The notes beneath the pieces are model-generated. The model was not told the origin of the DNA. It saw nothing but the letters and a program-made list of their open reading frames with translations, and did no database searches. A program made the position numbers and the translations under genes. From Hyphomicrobiales bacterium (GTDB lineage: Bacteria > Pseudomonadota > Alphaproteobacteria > Rhizobiales > Xanthobacteraceae): a DNA stretch of 8,898 nucleotides. The stretch is from NCBI GenBank assembly GCA_003133345.1, contig PKXB01000180.1, forward strand, positions 1 to 8,898, written 5' to 3'. Positions 1-7,798 of this stretch are shown here, piece after piece (position 1 is the stretch's first letter; each line of letters opens with the position of its first letter).

Positions 1-545
1 ACCATCGACAGCCCGTCGCTGAGCACGTCGGTGAGCGCGACCGCCAGCAATTTTCCGGCGCCGCGGCCGTTGATGCCGGAATCCGGTCCGCGCCGGCGGT
101 ATTCGACCAGGCGCGTATCAACGTGGCTGTCCTCGATCATCATGGCGTAGTCGAGCACGGTCATGTCGGCCATGCCGCCGTCGCGGTGGCGGGTGTCGAG
201 ATAGGCGCGGAACACCGAATATTGCTCGGAGGTGGACGCCGGCGTGCGCATGTCGCCGATGACGTCGGCGTTGCGCTCGGCGATGCGGCGCATGTTGCGC
301 GAAGGCGCGAAATCCGCCGCCACCACGCGCACCGAGACGCAGGCCCGGCAGCTCTCGCAGGCCGGCCGGTAGGCGATCGACTGGCTGCGGCGGAAGCCGC
401 CATGGGTGAGCAGATCGTTGAGCGCGGAGGCGCGCTCGCCGACCAGATGGGTGAACACCTTGCGCTCCTCCTGGCCCTGCAAATACGGGCAGGGCGAGGG
501 CGCGGTCAGGTAAAATTGCGGCGTATCGCGGGAATGCTGGGTCAC
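1..545 (-). CDS. bpt: Aspartate/glutamate leucyltransferase (Bpt-type N-degron transferase), C-terminus cut off
   Basis: This enzyme moves leucine (possibly arginine) from charged tRNA to proteins with an acidic N-terminal residue, marking them for ClpS/ClpAP breakdown in the cytosol. The 181 visible residues carry the family's N-terminal cysteine features: [13 protein letters not shown] at residues 19-31 and the cluster [11 protein letters not shown] at 63-73. The GNAT-like core follows, with [15 protein letters not shown] and then GGMADMTV. Family members are usually around 240-260 residues, so roughly the last quarter lies beyond the left edge. The start is GTG at 545: an in-frame TGA lies five codons upstream and no other start codon lies between. 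I see no strong Shine-Dalgarno site. The gene follows the RDD-protein gene on the same strand after 69 bases, so co-transcription is likely. Many databases call such proteins arginyltransferase (ate). The family is clear; choosing leucine over arginine as the donor rests on the bacterial Bpt subfamily, not on a residue I can point to. Confidence 0.92.
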   Translation of the reverse strand, partial: MTQHSRDTPQFYLTAPSPCPYLQGQEERKVFTHLVGERASALNDLLTHGGFRRSQSIAYRPACESCRACVSVRVVAADFAPSRNMRRIAERNADVIGDMRTPASTSEQYSVFRAYLDTRHRDGGMADMTVLDYAMMIEDSHVDTRLVEYRRRGPDSGINGRGAGKLLAVALTDVLSDGLSM

Positions 546-614
546 GTCATCAGGCCGTCATTGCTTTCGATTCATGCCTAGCATCGCGCGCCGGACGCTT
601 GCCGTCAAAGCCCT

Positions 615-1118
615 TTATCGCGCCGGGGCGCTGCGCAGGGCGGCCCGCGCCGGATTATTGATGATCACGGTGCCGAGCATGATGTCGTGCAGCAGCCGCC
701 GGCGCTCGTTGAAGAAGGCGACCAGCAGGATGAACGGTGTGAAAAAGGAGACCGTGAACCAGAACGCGACGGCGTGCACGGCACCGAGCACGAAATAGGC
801 GGGCGCGCCGTACCAGGTGCGCATTTCCAAGTCCATCACCCGCATGCCGATGGTGGCGGAGCGATCGCTCCCGAGCGTGAGCCCGAAATAGACGATGGCC
901 CAGACCACCGAGGCCGCCGGCAGCAGCCAATAGAGCGCGAAGCCCAGCCCCAAGGTGACGATCCCGAAGGCGAAGATGAACATGGCCGCCAGCACCACCG
1001 GGATGGCGATAATGATAAAATCGACGGCGAAAGCGACCACCCGGCGCGCCAGAACGCCGTCGAACAGTTCCGGGTGCGTGGCCGGGTCGTAGGCGTGGGG
1101 TTTGATGTCGATCGACAT
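615..1118 (-). CDS. RDD-family integral membrane protein
   Basis: A 167-residue membrane protein of the RDD family, whose members are small polytopic proteins of mostly unknown role; some have been linked to ion transport. The family signature is visible: LARRVVAFAVDF at residues 23-34 gives the arginine and the first aspartate, and DRSATIGMRVMDLEM at 85-99 is the second conserved block. The end RRLLHDIMLGTVII (140-153) is typical of the family. Hydrophobic segments lie near residues 27-52, 56-80 and 107-137. The ATG at 1118 has a GAGGG ribosome site nine bases upstream. The gene is divergent from the threonine ammonia-lyase and is followed by bpt on the same strand after 69 bases. The family call is firm. 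I do not assign a substrate or function. Confidence 0.86.
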   Translation of the reverse strand: MSIDIKPHAYDPATHPELFDGVLARRVVAFAVDFIIIAIPVVLAAMFIFAFGIVTLGLGFALYWLLPAASVVWAIVYFGLTLGSDRSATIGMRVMDLEMRTWYGAPAYFVLGAVHAVAFWFTVSFFTPFILLVAFFNERRRLLHDIMLGTVIINNPARAALRSAPAR

Positions 1119-1127
1119 GCCGCTTGG

Positions 1128-1132
1128 CCCTC
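1128..1132 (-). promoter_or_regulatory. Ribosome binding site of the RDD gene
   Basis: GAGGG on the minus strand lies nine bases before the ATG at 1118. It supports that start. Confidence 0.55.
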
Positions 1133-1269
1133 GGTTGCGGGCCTCTCCTGTCCGTTAGCATCGAGATGGAGAAAGAATCGGGCTCGCGCAAGGGGGCCAA
1201 GGGGACTTGCGATGCCGGCGGACCGGCTGGAATGCCGGCCGTCCTTGCGGCATGGTGCTCTGACGCACC

Positions 1270-1275
1270 GGGAGA
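1270..1275 (+). promoter_or_regulatory. Ribosome binding site that selects the TTG start of the threonine ammonia-lyase
   Basis: GGGAGA lies seven bases before the TTG codon at 1283. The ATG codons further upstream in the same frame (1124 and 1166) would add 53 or 39 residues that do not look like the family, so this site argues for the TTG. Confidence 0.6.
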
Positions 1276-1282
1276 CCCAGCA

Positions 1283-2506
1283 TTGAGCGTCACGATCGCC
1301 GACATTGAAGCCGCCCGCCGCGTGATCCAAGGCGCCGTGCTGCGCACCCCCATGCTGCCGGCGCCCCGGCTGTCCGCGCTCACCGGCGCGGACGTCTATG
1401 TCAAATACGAGAACCTGCAGGTCACCAATTCGTTCAAAGATAGAGGCGCGCTGGTCAAGCTCGCCTCGCTCAGCGAGGCCGAGCGCAAGCGCGGCGTCAT
1501 CGCCATGTCGGCCGGCAATCACGCGCAGGCGGTGGCTTATCACGCCGCCCGGCTCAAGATTCCGGCAACCATCGTCATGCCGGTGACCACGCCGTTCGTG
1601 AAGGTGGCGGCGACCCGCTCGCATGGCGCCGAGGTGGTGCTCGACGGCGAGACCGTGGCGGAGGCGCAAGAGCGTTGCGAAAAGATGCAAGCCGAGCGCG
1701 GGCTCACGCTGGTGCATCCTTATGACGATGCGCGCATCATCGCCGGGCAGGGCACCATCGCGCTCGAGATGCTGGAGGAGGTTGCCGATCTCGATTGCAT
1801 CGTGATCCCGATCGGCGGCGGCGGGTTGATCGCCGGCAACGCCATTGCCGCGCGGGCGGTGAAGCCGGACATCGAGATCGTCGGCGCCGAAGCCGCACTT
1901 TATCCGGCGGTGTGGAATGCGCTCAAGCGTGAAAGCCGGCCGGTCGGCGGGCCGACGCTGGCGGAAGGCATCGCTGTCAAGAATGTCGGCAAGCTGACCT
2001 TGCCGGTGATCAGCGAATTGGTCTCCGAGATTATTCTGGTCGACGAGGCGCATCTGGAACGCGCGGTCAACGCCTATCTCACTTTGCAGAAGACCATGGC
2101 GGAAGGCGCGGGCGCTGCGGGCCTGGCCGCCATGCTGGCGAAGCCCGAGCGCTTCCGCGGCAAAAAGGTCGGCCTCATTCTGTGCGGCGGCAATATCGAT
2201 CCGCGCATCTTGGCGTCCATTATGGTGCGCGAGCTCGAGCGCGAGACCCGCATCGTCTCGTTCCGCCTCACCATTCCGGACCGGCCCGGCGTGCTCGGCA
2301 CGATCGCGACCCGGTTCGGCACGCTCGGCGCCAACATCCTGGAGGTCGATCACCGCCGGCTGTTCCTCGACGTGCCGGCCAAAGGCGCCAAGCTCGACGT
2401 GACGATCGAGACGCGCGACGCCGCCCACGCTGCGGAAATCCTGGCGGCGCTCACCGCCGACGGCTATGCGCCGGTGCCCATCGAAACCGGCGCCGCCATG
2501 GAGTGA
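1283..2506 (+). CDS. ilvA: Threonine ammonia-lyase (threonine dehydratase) with C-terminal ACT domain
   Basis: A cytosolic PLP enzyme that deaminates L-threonine to 2-oxobutanoate, the first step towards isoleucine and also a route of threonine breakdown. From the TTG start it is 407 residues, the usual length of the medium form with a single C-terminal regulatory domain. The PLP lysine is K52 in NSFKDRGA. SAGNHAQAVA (76-85) is the substrate loop, and IGGGGLIAGN (177-186) is the glycine loop that holds the PLP phosphate. An ACT domain starts near residue 325 (RIVSFRLTIPDRPGVLG) and runs to the end. The ACT domain suggests allosteric control by an amino acid such as isoleucine or valine, but the effector cannot be read from sequence. 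The gene stands alone: divergent from the RDD gene, with 302 bases before cysH. Its short form resembles both biosynthetic (ilvA) and catabolic (tdcB) enzymes, so the symbol is the best fit, not certain. A serine/threonine racemase is less likely given the ACT domain. Confidence 0.91.
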   Translation: MSVTIADIEAARRVIQGAVLRTPMLPAPRLSALTGADVYVKYENLQVTNSFKDRGALVKLASLSEAERKRGVIAMSAGNHAQAVAYHAARLKIPATIVMPVTTPFVKVAATRSHGAEVVLDGETVAEAQERCEKMQAERGLTLVHPYDDARIIAGQGTIALEMLEEVADLDCIVIPIGGGGLIAGNAIAARAVKPDIEIVGAEAALYPAVWNALKRESRPVGGPTLAEGIAVKNVGKLTLPVISELVSEIILVDEAHLERAVNAYLTLQKTMAEGAGAAGLAAMLAKPERFRGKKVGLILCGGNIDPRILASIMVRELERETRIVSFRLTIPDRPGVLGTIATRFGTLGANILEVDHRRLFLDVPAKGAKLDVTIETRDAAHAAEILAALTADGYAPVPIETGAAME

Positions 2507-2808
2507 GCGTCGGGTATGAATATTCCGCCGGCGGACGGCCGCGCAGCGGTTTATTGCCGCGCAAGACCATTGCGCTGAAAAATATGGCTACGGCGGGCAA
2601 TATCCTTTCACGATTGCGGCGTGTAGCATGACAATCGGCATCATTGCGCGCGCACGGCGATGGAGTTATTGCCGATCAAGATCGCGTCAAATTTGGAATG
2701 GTATTGCCGTTATAAGTTCGGCGGTAGCATCGGCGGCGCGTGTTAGCCGAAAAAAGCGAATGCTATTTCCGGTTTGACTTGAGAATTGCCGCGCACACTA
2801 AGTGCGGC
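2507..2808. other. Gene-free stretch upstream of cysH with a recurring ATTGCCG heptamer
   Basis: About 300 bases without a convincing gene, visibly less GC-rich than the coding DNA on both sides. The heptamer ATTGCCG occurs on the plus strand at 2553-2559, 2668-2674, 2703-2709 and 2785-2791; the first two copies share the longer TTATTGCCG. A small GC-rich palindrome, CCGCCGGCGG, lies at about 2525-2534 soon after the ilvA stop, but no T-run follows it, so it is not a standard terminator. The region probably holds the cysH promoter and its control sites. I could not identify a -35/-10 pair or a known operator. Confidence 0.4.
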
Positions 2809-3528
2809 ATGCTTGATATCGTTCCTCGAATTAGCAGCGAAGATGTATCGGCCCTGCCGGCGGCCGAGCGACTCGCATATCTACGCCGCGCGATCGACGG
2901 TTCGATCATCTTTACGCACGGCTTCGGCATCGAAGGCCAGCTCATCTTCCATTGGATTTGCGAAGGCAACATCGACATCGACGTGGTGACGTTCGATACC
3001 GGGCGGCTGTTTCCGGAAACTTATCAACTGTGGGCGGAGACGGAACGCCGTTATGGCCGCCGCATCCGCGCGATCTATCCCAATGGCGCGGCGCTGGAAC
3101 GGCTGGTGGCCAAGCAGGGCATAGACGGTATCTACGAGTCGAAACAGGCGCGGCTGGCATGCTGCGATGTGCGCAAGACGAGGCCGCTCGATCGTGCGCT
3201 CGCCGGGGCGGCGGCGTGGATCACCGGCCTGCGTGCCGACCAAAATTCGAACCGGCGCGACGCCGGGCTGGTCGGCTTCGACGCCAGCCGCGGCCTGCTC
3301 AAGTTCAATCCGCTTTTTGATTGGACGCGCGACGCCGTTTTGGCGGAGGCGCGCCGCCACGATGTTCCGATCAATGCTTTGCACGCCAAGGGCTTCGTTT
3401 CGATCGGTTGCGCGCCGTGTACGCGCGCGCTCCGCCCCGGCGAACCCGAGCGCAGCGGGCGCTGGTGGTGGGAACAAGATGGCAGCCGGGAATGCGGGCT
3501 GCATCTGCCGAAAAGGGCCGCAGGATAA
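2809..3528 (+). CDS. cysH: Adenylyl-sulfate (APS) reductase, thioredoxin-dependent, 4Fe-4S type
   Basis: This enzyme reduces adenosine 5'-phosphosulfate to sulfite and AMP with thioredoxin, in assimilatory sulfate reduction in the cytosol. With the ATG at 2809 the protein has 239 residues. Cluster ligands are visible as C118-C119 in ACCDVRK and C201/C204 in GCAPC. This four-cysteine set marks the iron-sulfur APS reductases and is missing from PAPS reductases of the E. coli type. The catalytic cysteine is C229 in ECGLH. FDTGRLFPETY, TGLRADQ and GRWWWEQ are further family blocks. The nucleotide loop reads FTHGFGIEGQ rather than the classic SGG form; I recall similar loops in rhizobial proteins. 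A GTG at 2740 in frame would add 23 residues with two extra cysteines and no family match. Neither start has a good ribosome site, so the start is uncertain. No cysD, cysN or cysI lies within the window. DoxX follows 124 bases downstream. Confidence 0.92.
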   Translation: MLDIVPRISSEDVSALPAAERLAYLRRAIDGSIIFTHGFGIEGQLIFHWICEGNIDIDVVTFDTGRLFPETYQLWAETERRYGRRIRAIYPNGAALERLVAKQGIDGIYESKQARLACCDVRKTRPLDRALAGAAAWITGLRADQNSNRRDAGLVGFDASRGLLKFNPLFDWTRDAVLAEARRHDVPINALHAKGFVSIGCAPCTRALRPGEPERSGRWWWEQDGSRECGLHLPKRAAG

Positions 3529-3652
3529 AAAGCTAATTGCGCCGTGCGGGAACATCTTAAGTTCCAATCGTGCCGCATTCCGGAACTCCTCAGTACGCCG
3601 CGCGTTGTCGGAGATCATGCCGCTGCTTGCGGCTCAATCTCAGAGGTTTGCC
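3529..3652. other. Intergenic region between cysH and the DoxX gene with small hairpins
   Basis: Two short inverted repeats occur: GGAAC/GTTCC (3549-3553 and 3561-3565, loop 7) and GCCGC/GCGGC (3619-3623 and 3629-3633, loop 5). Neither is followed by a T-run, so neither is a standard terminator. The DoxX reading frame is open throughout this stretch. Confidence 0.3.
3642..3646 (+). promoter_or_regulatory. Ribosome binding site that selects the DoxX start
   Basis: AGAGG lies six bases before the ATG at 3653. This favours that codon over the in-frame ATG at 3617, which has only a GGAG three bases away. Confidence 0.6.
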
Positions 3653-4132
3653 ATGGCTTCAACCTATATGGTCCGCGCGCCGGACACCGATATTCGAGCG
3701 ATGGCCGGCGTCAGCGACGTCCTGCTCGCGATCGGGCGCATCGTGTTCGCCGTCATCTTCATTTCGTCGGGACTCGAAAAAATAATGGATTTACCCTCCA
3801 CCGCGGCGGCAATCGGCTCGAAAGGCCTTCCGATGCCGCAGGTGCTGGCGATCGCCACCGCCGCGTTAGAACTCGGTGGTGGCCTGCTGATCGTGCTCGG
3901 ATGGCAGACGCGATGGGCAGCACTCGCGCTGGCGGTGTTTACGCTGGTGGCCGCCTATTTTTTCCATGACTTCTGGCACATGCCGATGGGCACCGAACGC
4001 GCCGATGCGATGATCCACGCGATGAAGAACCTGTCGATCTTCGGCGGCTTCCTGATGCTGGCGGCGGTCGGCGCCGGGCGCTATTCGCTCGACGGCCCCT
4101 GTACGGTGCACACGCGCCCGCACGAGGCCTGA
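3653..4132 (+). CDS. DoxX-family four-helix membrane protein
   Basis: A 159-residue inner-membrane protein of the DoxX/DoxD-like family. Four hydrophobic segments lie near residues 20-40, 60-83, 86-106 and 124-142. The pattern GRIVFAVIFISSGLEKIMD at 28-46 is the usual first helix and the residues after it. ALELGGGLLIVLGW (71-84) and AYFFHDFW (101-108) are the next family blocks, and MKNLSIFGGFLML (124-136) is the last. The name comes from a subunit of archaeal thiosulfate:quinone oxidoreductase, but most bacterial members have no proven role; one in Mycobacterium is part of a thiol and oxidative stress complex. The gene follows cysH by 124 bases on the same strand and converges with the molybdenum hydroxylase gene. 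The open frame extends far upstream through cysH in another frame, but the ribosome site at 3642-3646 sets the start. The family is clear and the function unknown. Confidence 0.87.
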   Translation: MASTYMVRAPDTDIRAMAGVSDVLLAIGRIVFAVIFISSGLEKIMDLPSTAAAIGSKGLPMPQVLAIATAALELGGGLLIVLGWQTRWAALALAVFTLVAAYFFHDFWHMPMGTERADAMIHAMKNLSIFGGFLMLAAVGAGRYSLDGPCTVHTRPHEA

Positions 4133-4146
4133 CGTGGACTTTTCTT

Positions 4147-4195
4147 GCGCATGAGCTTTTCCGAAAACCGGTTCCCGCTTTTCGGGATCATGCGC
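4147..4195. repeat. Palindromic interspersed repeat between convergent genes
   Basis: A 49-base element with nested inverted repeats. The outer arms GCGCATGA (4147-4154) and TCATGCGC (4188-4195) are exact reverse complements. The inner arms CCGAAAA (4161-4167) and TTTTCGG (4179-4185) also pair exactly. The sequence strongly resembles a repeat that I recall as very abundant in Bradyrhizobium and related genomes; this is from memory, not a search. It lies between the DoxX gene and the convergent molybdenum hydroxylase gene and could form a hairpin in either transcript. The right outer arm carries the stop codon of the molybdenum gene. Confidence 0.75.
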
Positions 4196-6500
4196 CGCGT
4201 TGCATCGCGCGCCAGACGCGCTCCGGTGTCGCCGGCATCTCGATGTGCTTGACGCCGAATTCCGACAGCGCGTCGACCAGCGCGTTGGTCACCGCCGGCA
4301 GCGCGCCGACGCAGCCGGCTTCGCCGGCGCCCTTGACGCCGAGCGGATTGGTCTTGGTCGGCACCGGATTGCTTTCGACATTCATGTCGCAAAAGTCGTG
4401 CGCGTGCGGCATGGCGTAATCCATGAACGAGCCGGTGACGAGCTGGCCCTGTGCGTCGAAATGGATGTCCTCCATCAGCGCCTGCCCGGCGCCCTGCGCG
4501 ATGCCGCCATGGATCTGGCCGTGCAGCAACAGCGGATTGAGCTCGGTGCCGACGTCGTCCACCACGGAATAGCGCACGATCTCGACCTTGCCGGTGTCCT
4601 GCTCGATTTCGAGTTCGCAGATGTGGCAGCCGTTCGGATAATTCGCCACCGGCGCGGTGTAGACGGCGTTGGCGGAAAGGCCGGCCTCCATGCCTTTCGG
4701 AAGCTTGGCGGGATCGAAGGAATCCCTGGCGATTTCCTTCACCGTCAGCGTTCGATTGGTCGCTTTGCTTGAAAATACACCCTCGGCGAAATTGAGTTCG
4801 TCGGGAGTGACCTTGAGCAGATGCGCGGCGATCGCGCGCGCCTTGCTAACGATCTTCTCCGACGCCAGGTGGAAGGCCGTGCCGGCCATGGTCGCCGAGC
4901 GCGAGCCGCCGGTGCCTTCGCCGTAGAACACCTGATCGGTGTCGCCCTGCACGTATTGCACCTCGTTGGGATCGAGCCCGAGCCGGTCGCAGACCAGTTG
5001 CTTGAGTACGGTTTCGTGGCCCTGGCCCTGGCTATTGGAGCCCGAGAATATTGTCGCCGTGCCGGCGCGGTCGAAGCGCACTTCGGCGCCTTCCGTGCTG
5101 GCGGCGGCGGCGCGCTCGATGGTGTTGGAAATACCGAACCCGCGCAGCCTGCCGGCCTTGCGCGCTTGCGCCTTGCGCGCCTTGAAGCCTTTGAAATCGG
5201 CAAGCTCGAGCGCCAGGTCCATGTTCTTCTCGAACTCGCCGCTGTCGTAAGTGAACGTGAGCCCGGTCTTGAACGGCATCGCGCTCGCCGGAATGTAGTT
5301 GCGCCGGCGCAGCTCAGTGGGATCGATGCCCAGTTCGTCGGCGGCGAGATCGACCATGCGCTCGATCACGTAGGCGGCCTCGGGCCGGCCGTTGCCGCGA
5401 TAGGGACGCACCGGATTGGTGTTGGTGAACACGCCAGTGATGTCGACGTGCATCGCCGGCGTGCGGTAGCAGCCGGCCAGCGTGCCGGCATTGAACATGA
5501 AGGCCGGCATGGCGTGCTGCAGATAGGCGCCGATGGCGGCGAAGGTCTTCACGCGCAGCCCGATGAAATTGCCGTCTTTGTCGAGCGCGAGTTCGGCCTC
5601 GGTGACATTGTCGCGCGCCTGCGCGTCGCTCAAAAAGGATTCCGAGCGCGTGCTGATCCATTTCACCGGCCGCCCGGTGAGTTTGGAGGCCAACAGCACC
5701 AGCGGGCTTTCATTGAAGATCGGCGACTTCATGCCGAAGCTGCCGCCGGTGTCGCCGGTGATGAGGCGAATTTTGCTCTCGGCGACCTTGAGCACTTTGG
5801 CGAGATCCGCGCGCACCGGATGCGGGCGCTGCAAGGCGGTGTAGAGAGTGTAGCGCCCGTCGGCGGCATGATAGTCGCCGACCGCGCCGCGCGGCTCCAT
5901 GGTGACGGCGGTGACCCGGTTGATCACAAAGCGATGCTTGACGCTGTGCGCCGCGCGCGCAAAGGCGGCATCGGTCGCCGTCTTATCGCCGATCAGCTCG
6001 ACGAAACAGATATTGTCGGGGCAATCGTCCCACACGCGCGGCGCGTTTGCGCGCGGCGCCGCGGCGGTGGAGGTGACCGACGGCAGCGGCTCGTAGTCCA
6101 CTTGGATCAGCTCAGTGGCATCAAACGCCTGCGCCACGGTCTCGGCCACCACGAAGGCCACACCGTCGCCGAGCCAGCGCACGCGATCCTCCGCCAGGAT
6201 CGGATAGCGCGGCTTGTATTGCGGCGAGCCGTCGCGCCGCTTGAGGCCACTTGGAACGGGCAGATCGCCGTAGCCGGCCGCCTTCACGTCGGCGCTAGTG
6301 AGTACGGCCAAGACGCCGGGCGCGGCTTTGGCCGCCGCAATGTCGAGCGACTTGATCCTGGCGTGCGCGTGCGGCGAGCGCAGCACCACGCCATGCACCA
6401 GGCCGGGCAGCTTGATGTCGTCGGTATAGCGGCCGCCGCCCTGGATCAGCCGCGGATCCTCGAAGCGCGCCACGCCTTGACCGATTGCGAATTCGCCCAT
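4188..6500 (-). CDS. Molybdenum hydroxylase large subunit (CoxL / xanthine dehydrogenase family), no small or medium subunit nearby
   Basis: A 770-residue molybdopterin-binding subunit, the catalytic chain of the xanthine oxidase family, normally partnered by an FAD subunit and a 2Fe-2S subunit. The N-terminal a/b-hammerhead domain spans about residues 15-125, starting GVARFEDPRLIQGGGRYTDD. The cofactor-binding part shows GGSFGMKS (252-259), QGQGHET (491-497) and the catalytic glutamate E727 in GVKGAGEAG. The active-site loop reads PYRGNGR (366-372). It lacks the CSFR sequence of true CO dehydrogenase (form I) and resembles the form II loop AYRGAGR with two changes. CO oxidation is therefore not supported and the substrate is unknown. 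The gene is complete and begins 68 bases after the hemB stop on the same strand. No coxS, coxM or maturation gene is in the window, so the partners must be elsewhere. The ribosome site is weak. The stop codon lies inside the palindromic repeat at 4147-4195. Confidence 0.92.
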   Translation of the reverse strand: MGEFAIGQGVARFEDPRLIQGGGRYTDDIKLPGLVHGVVLRSPHAHARIKSLDIAAAKAAPGVLAVLTSADVKAAGYGDLPVPSGLKRRDGSPQYKPRYPILAEDRVRWLGDGVAFVVAETVAQAFDATELIQVDYEPLPSVTSTAAAPRANAPRVWDDCPDNICFVELIGDKTATDAAFARAAHSVKHRFVINRVTAVTMEPRGAVGDYHAADGRYTLYTALQRPHPVRADLAKVLKVAESKIRLITGDTGGSFGMKSPIFNESPLVLLASKLTGRPVKWISTRSESFLSDAQARDNVTEAELALDKDGNFIGLRVKTFAAIGAYLQHAMPAFMFNAGTLAGCYRTPAMHVDITGVFTNTNPVRPYRGNGRPEAAYVIERMVDLAADELGIDPTELRRRNYIPASAMPFKTGLTFTYDSGEFEKNMDLALELADFKGFKARKAQARKAGRLRGFGISNTIERAAAASTEGAEVRFDRAGTATIFSGSNSQGQGHETVLKQLVCDRLGLDPNEVQYVQGDTDQVFYGEGTGGSRSATMAGTAFHLASEKIVSKARAIAAHLLKVTPDELNFAEGVFSSKATNRTLTVKEIARDSFDPAKLPKGMEAGLSANAVYTAPVANYPNGCHICELEIEQDTGKVEIVRYSVVDDVGTELNPLLLHGQIHGGIAQGAGQALMEDIHFDAQGQLVTGSFMDYAMPHAHDFCDMNVESNPVPTKTNPLGVKGAGEAGCVGALPAVTNALVDALSEFGVKHIEMPATPERVWRAMQRGA

Positions 6501-6568
6501 GGCAGCGTTTTACCCGTCGATTTCAGGAATCACCGGACGGTGACCAGGAGGGAAGAGAGTTTGGGCGT

Positions 6569-7657
<1,089 letters not shown>

Positions 7658-7701
7658 TTAGCCGTTCCGGGGAGCGCCCGCTACCCGCATAACATCCTGT
7701 C

Positions 7702-7724
7702 ATTGCCGGGCTTGACCCGGCAAT
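7702..7724. repeat. Palindromic repeat, left member of an inverted pair
   Basis: ATTGCCGGG (7702-7710) and CCCGGCAAT (7716-7724) form an exact nine-base stem around the loop CTTGA. The 15-base core CCGGGCTTGACCCGG (7706-7720) recurs in reverse complement at 7767-7781. The element resembles a repeat that I recall as common between genes in Bradyrhizobium and Rhodopseudomonas. It lies between the divergent hemB and acyl-CoA dehydrogenase genes. Confidence 0.78.
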
Positions 7725-7763
7725 CCATGATGGGGGGCGGCAATCCCTGACATGCCTCATAGA

Positions 7764-7784
7764 CCCCCGGGTCAAGCCCGGGGG
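7764..7784. repeat. Palindromic repeat, right member of an inverted pair
   Basis: CCCCCGGG (7764-7771) and CCCGGGGG (7777-7784) form an exact eight-base stem around the loop TCAAG. Its core is the reverse complement of the core at 7706-7720, and the flank outside it (CTGTC on the minus strand) matches the flank of the left copy. The stem ends 14 bases before the start codon of the acyl-CoA dehydrogenase gene and includes the only G-rich stretch there. Confidence 0.78.
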
Positions 7785-7798
7785 CGACAGAATATAAA

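Larger units (their letters stand above)
1119..1282. promoter_or_regulatory. Divergent intergenic region between the RDD gene and the threonine ammonia-lyase gene
   Basis: These 164 bases separate two genes that read away from each other, so promoters for both should lie here. The reading frame of the threonine ammonia-lyase stays open through the whole region, up to an ATG at 1124, but the residues so encoded are rich in Gly, Ala and Cys and do not resemble that family's N-terminus. I see no -35/-10 pair good enough to name and no clear operator palindrome. Confidence 0.45.

Noticed and set aside
123..581. A 152-codon open frame on the plus strand, opposite bpt
   Set aside because: It is rich in His, Ala, Gly and Arg and antisense to the conserved transferase sequence.
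836..2428. A 530-codon open frame on the minus strand, opposite ilvA and part of the RDD gene
   Set aside because: It is antisense to a clear threonine ammonia-lyase. Its translation is rich in Arg, His, Asp and Gly with no family features, as expected from the complement of GC-rich coding DNA.
2774..2802. A TTGACT sequence as a possible -35 box of cysH
   Set aside because: At the right distance I find only ACTAAG or CACTAA, which is not an acceptable -10. It would also leave almost no leader before the ATG at 2809.
2740..2808. A longer cysH start at GTG 2740
   Set aside because: No ribosome site precedes it, and the extra 23 residues, with two cysteines, do not look like the family N-terminus. 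It is not fully excluded, since the ATG at 2809 also lacks a good site.
2881..3618. A 245-codon open frame on the minus strand, opposite cysH
   Set aside because: It is antisense to the APS reductase, with no recognisable family features.
4188..6500. Calling the large subunit a CO dehydrogenase
   Set aside because: The loop lacks the CSFR sequence of genuine CO dehydrogenases, and the two partner genes are absent.
6529..6542. TCACCG-GA-CGGTGA palindrome between hemB and the molybdenum hydroxylase gene as a terminator
   Set aside because: The loop is only two bases and no T-run follows in the direction of transcription.
6546..6552. AGGAGGG on the plus strand as a ribosome site of an unlisted gene
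   Set aside because: No credible start follows at the right distance, and any frame there runs antisense into hemB.
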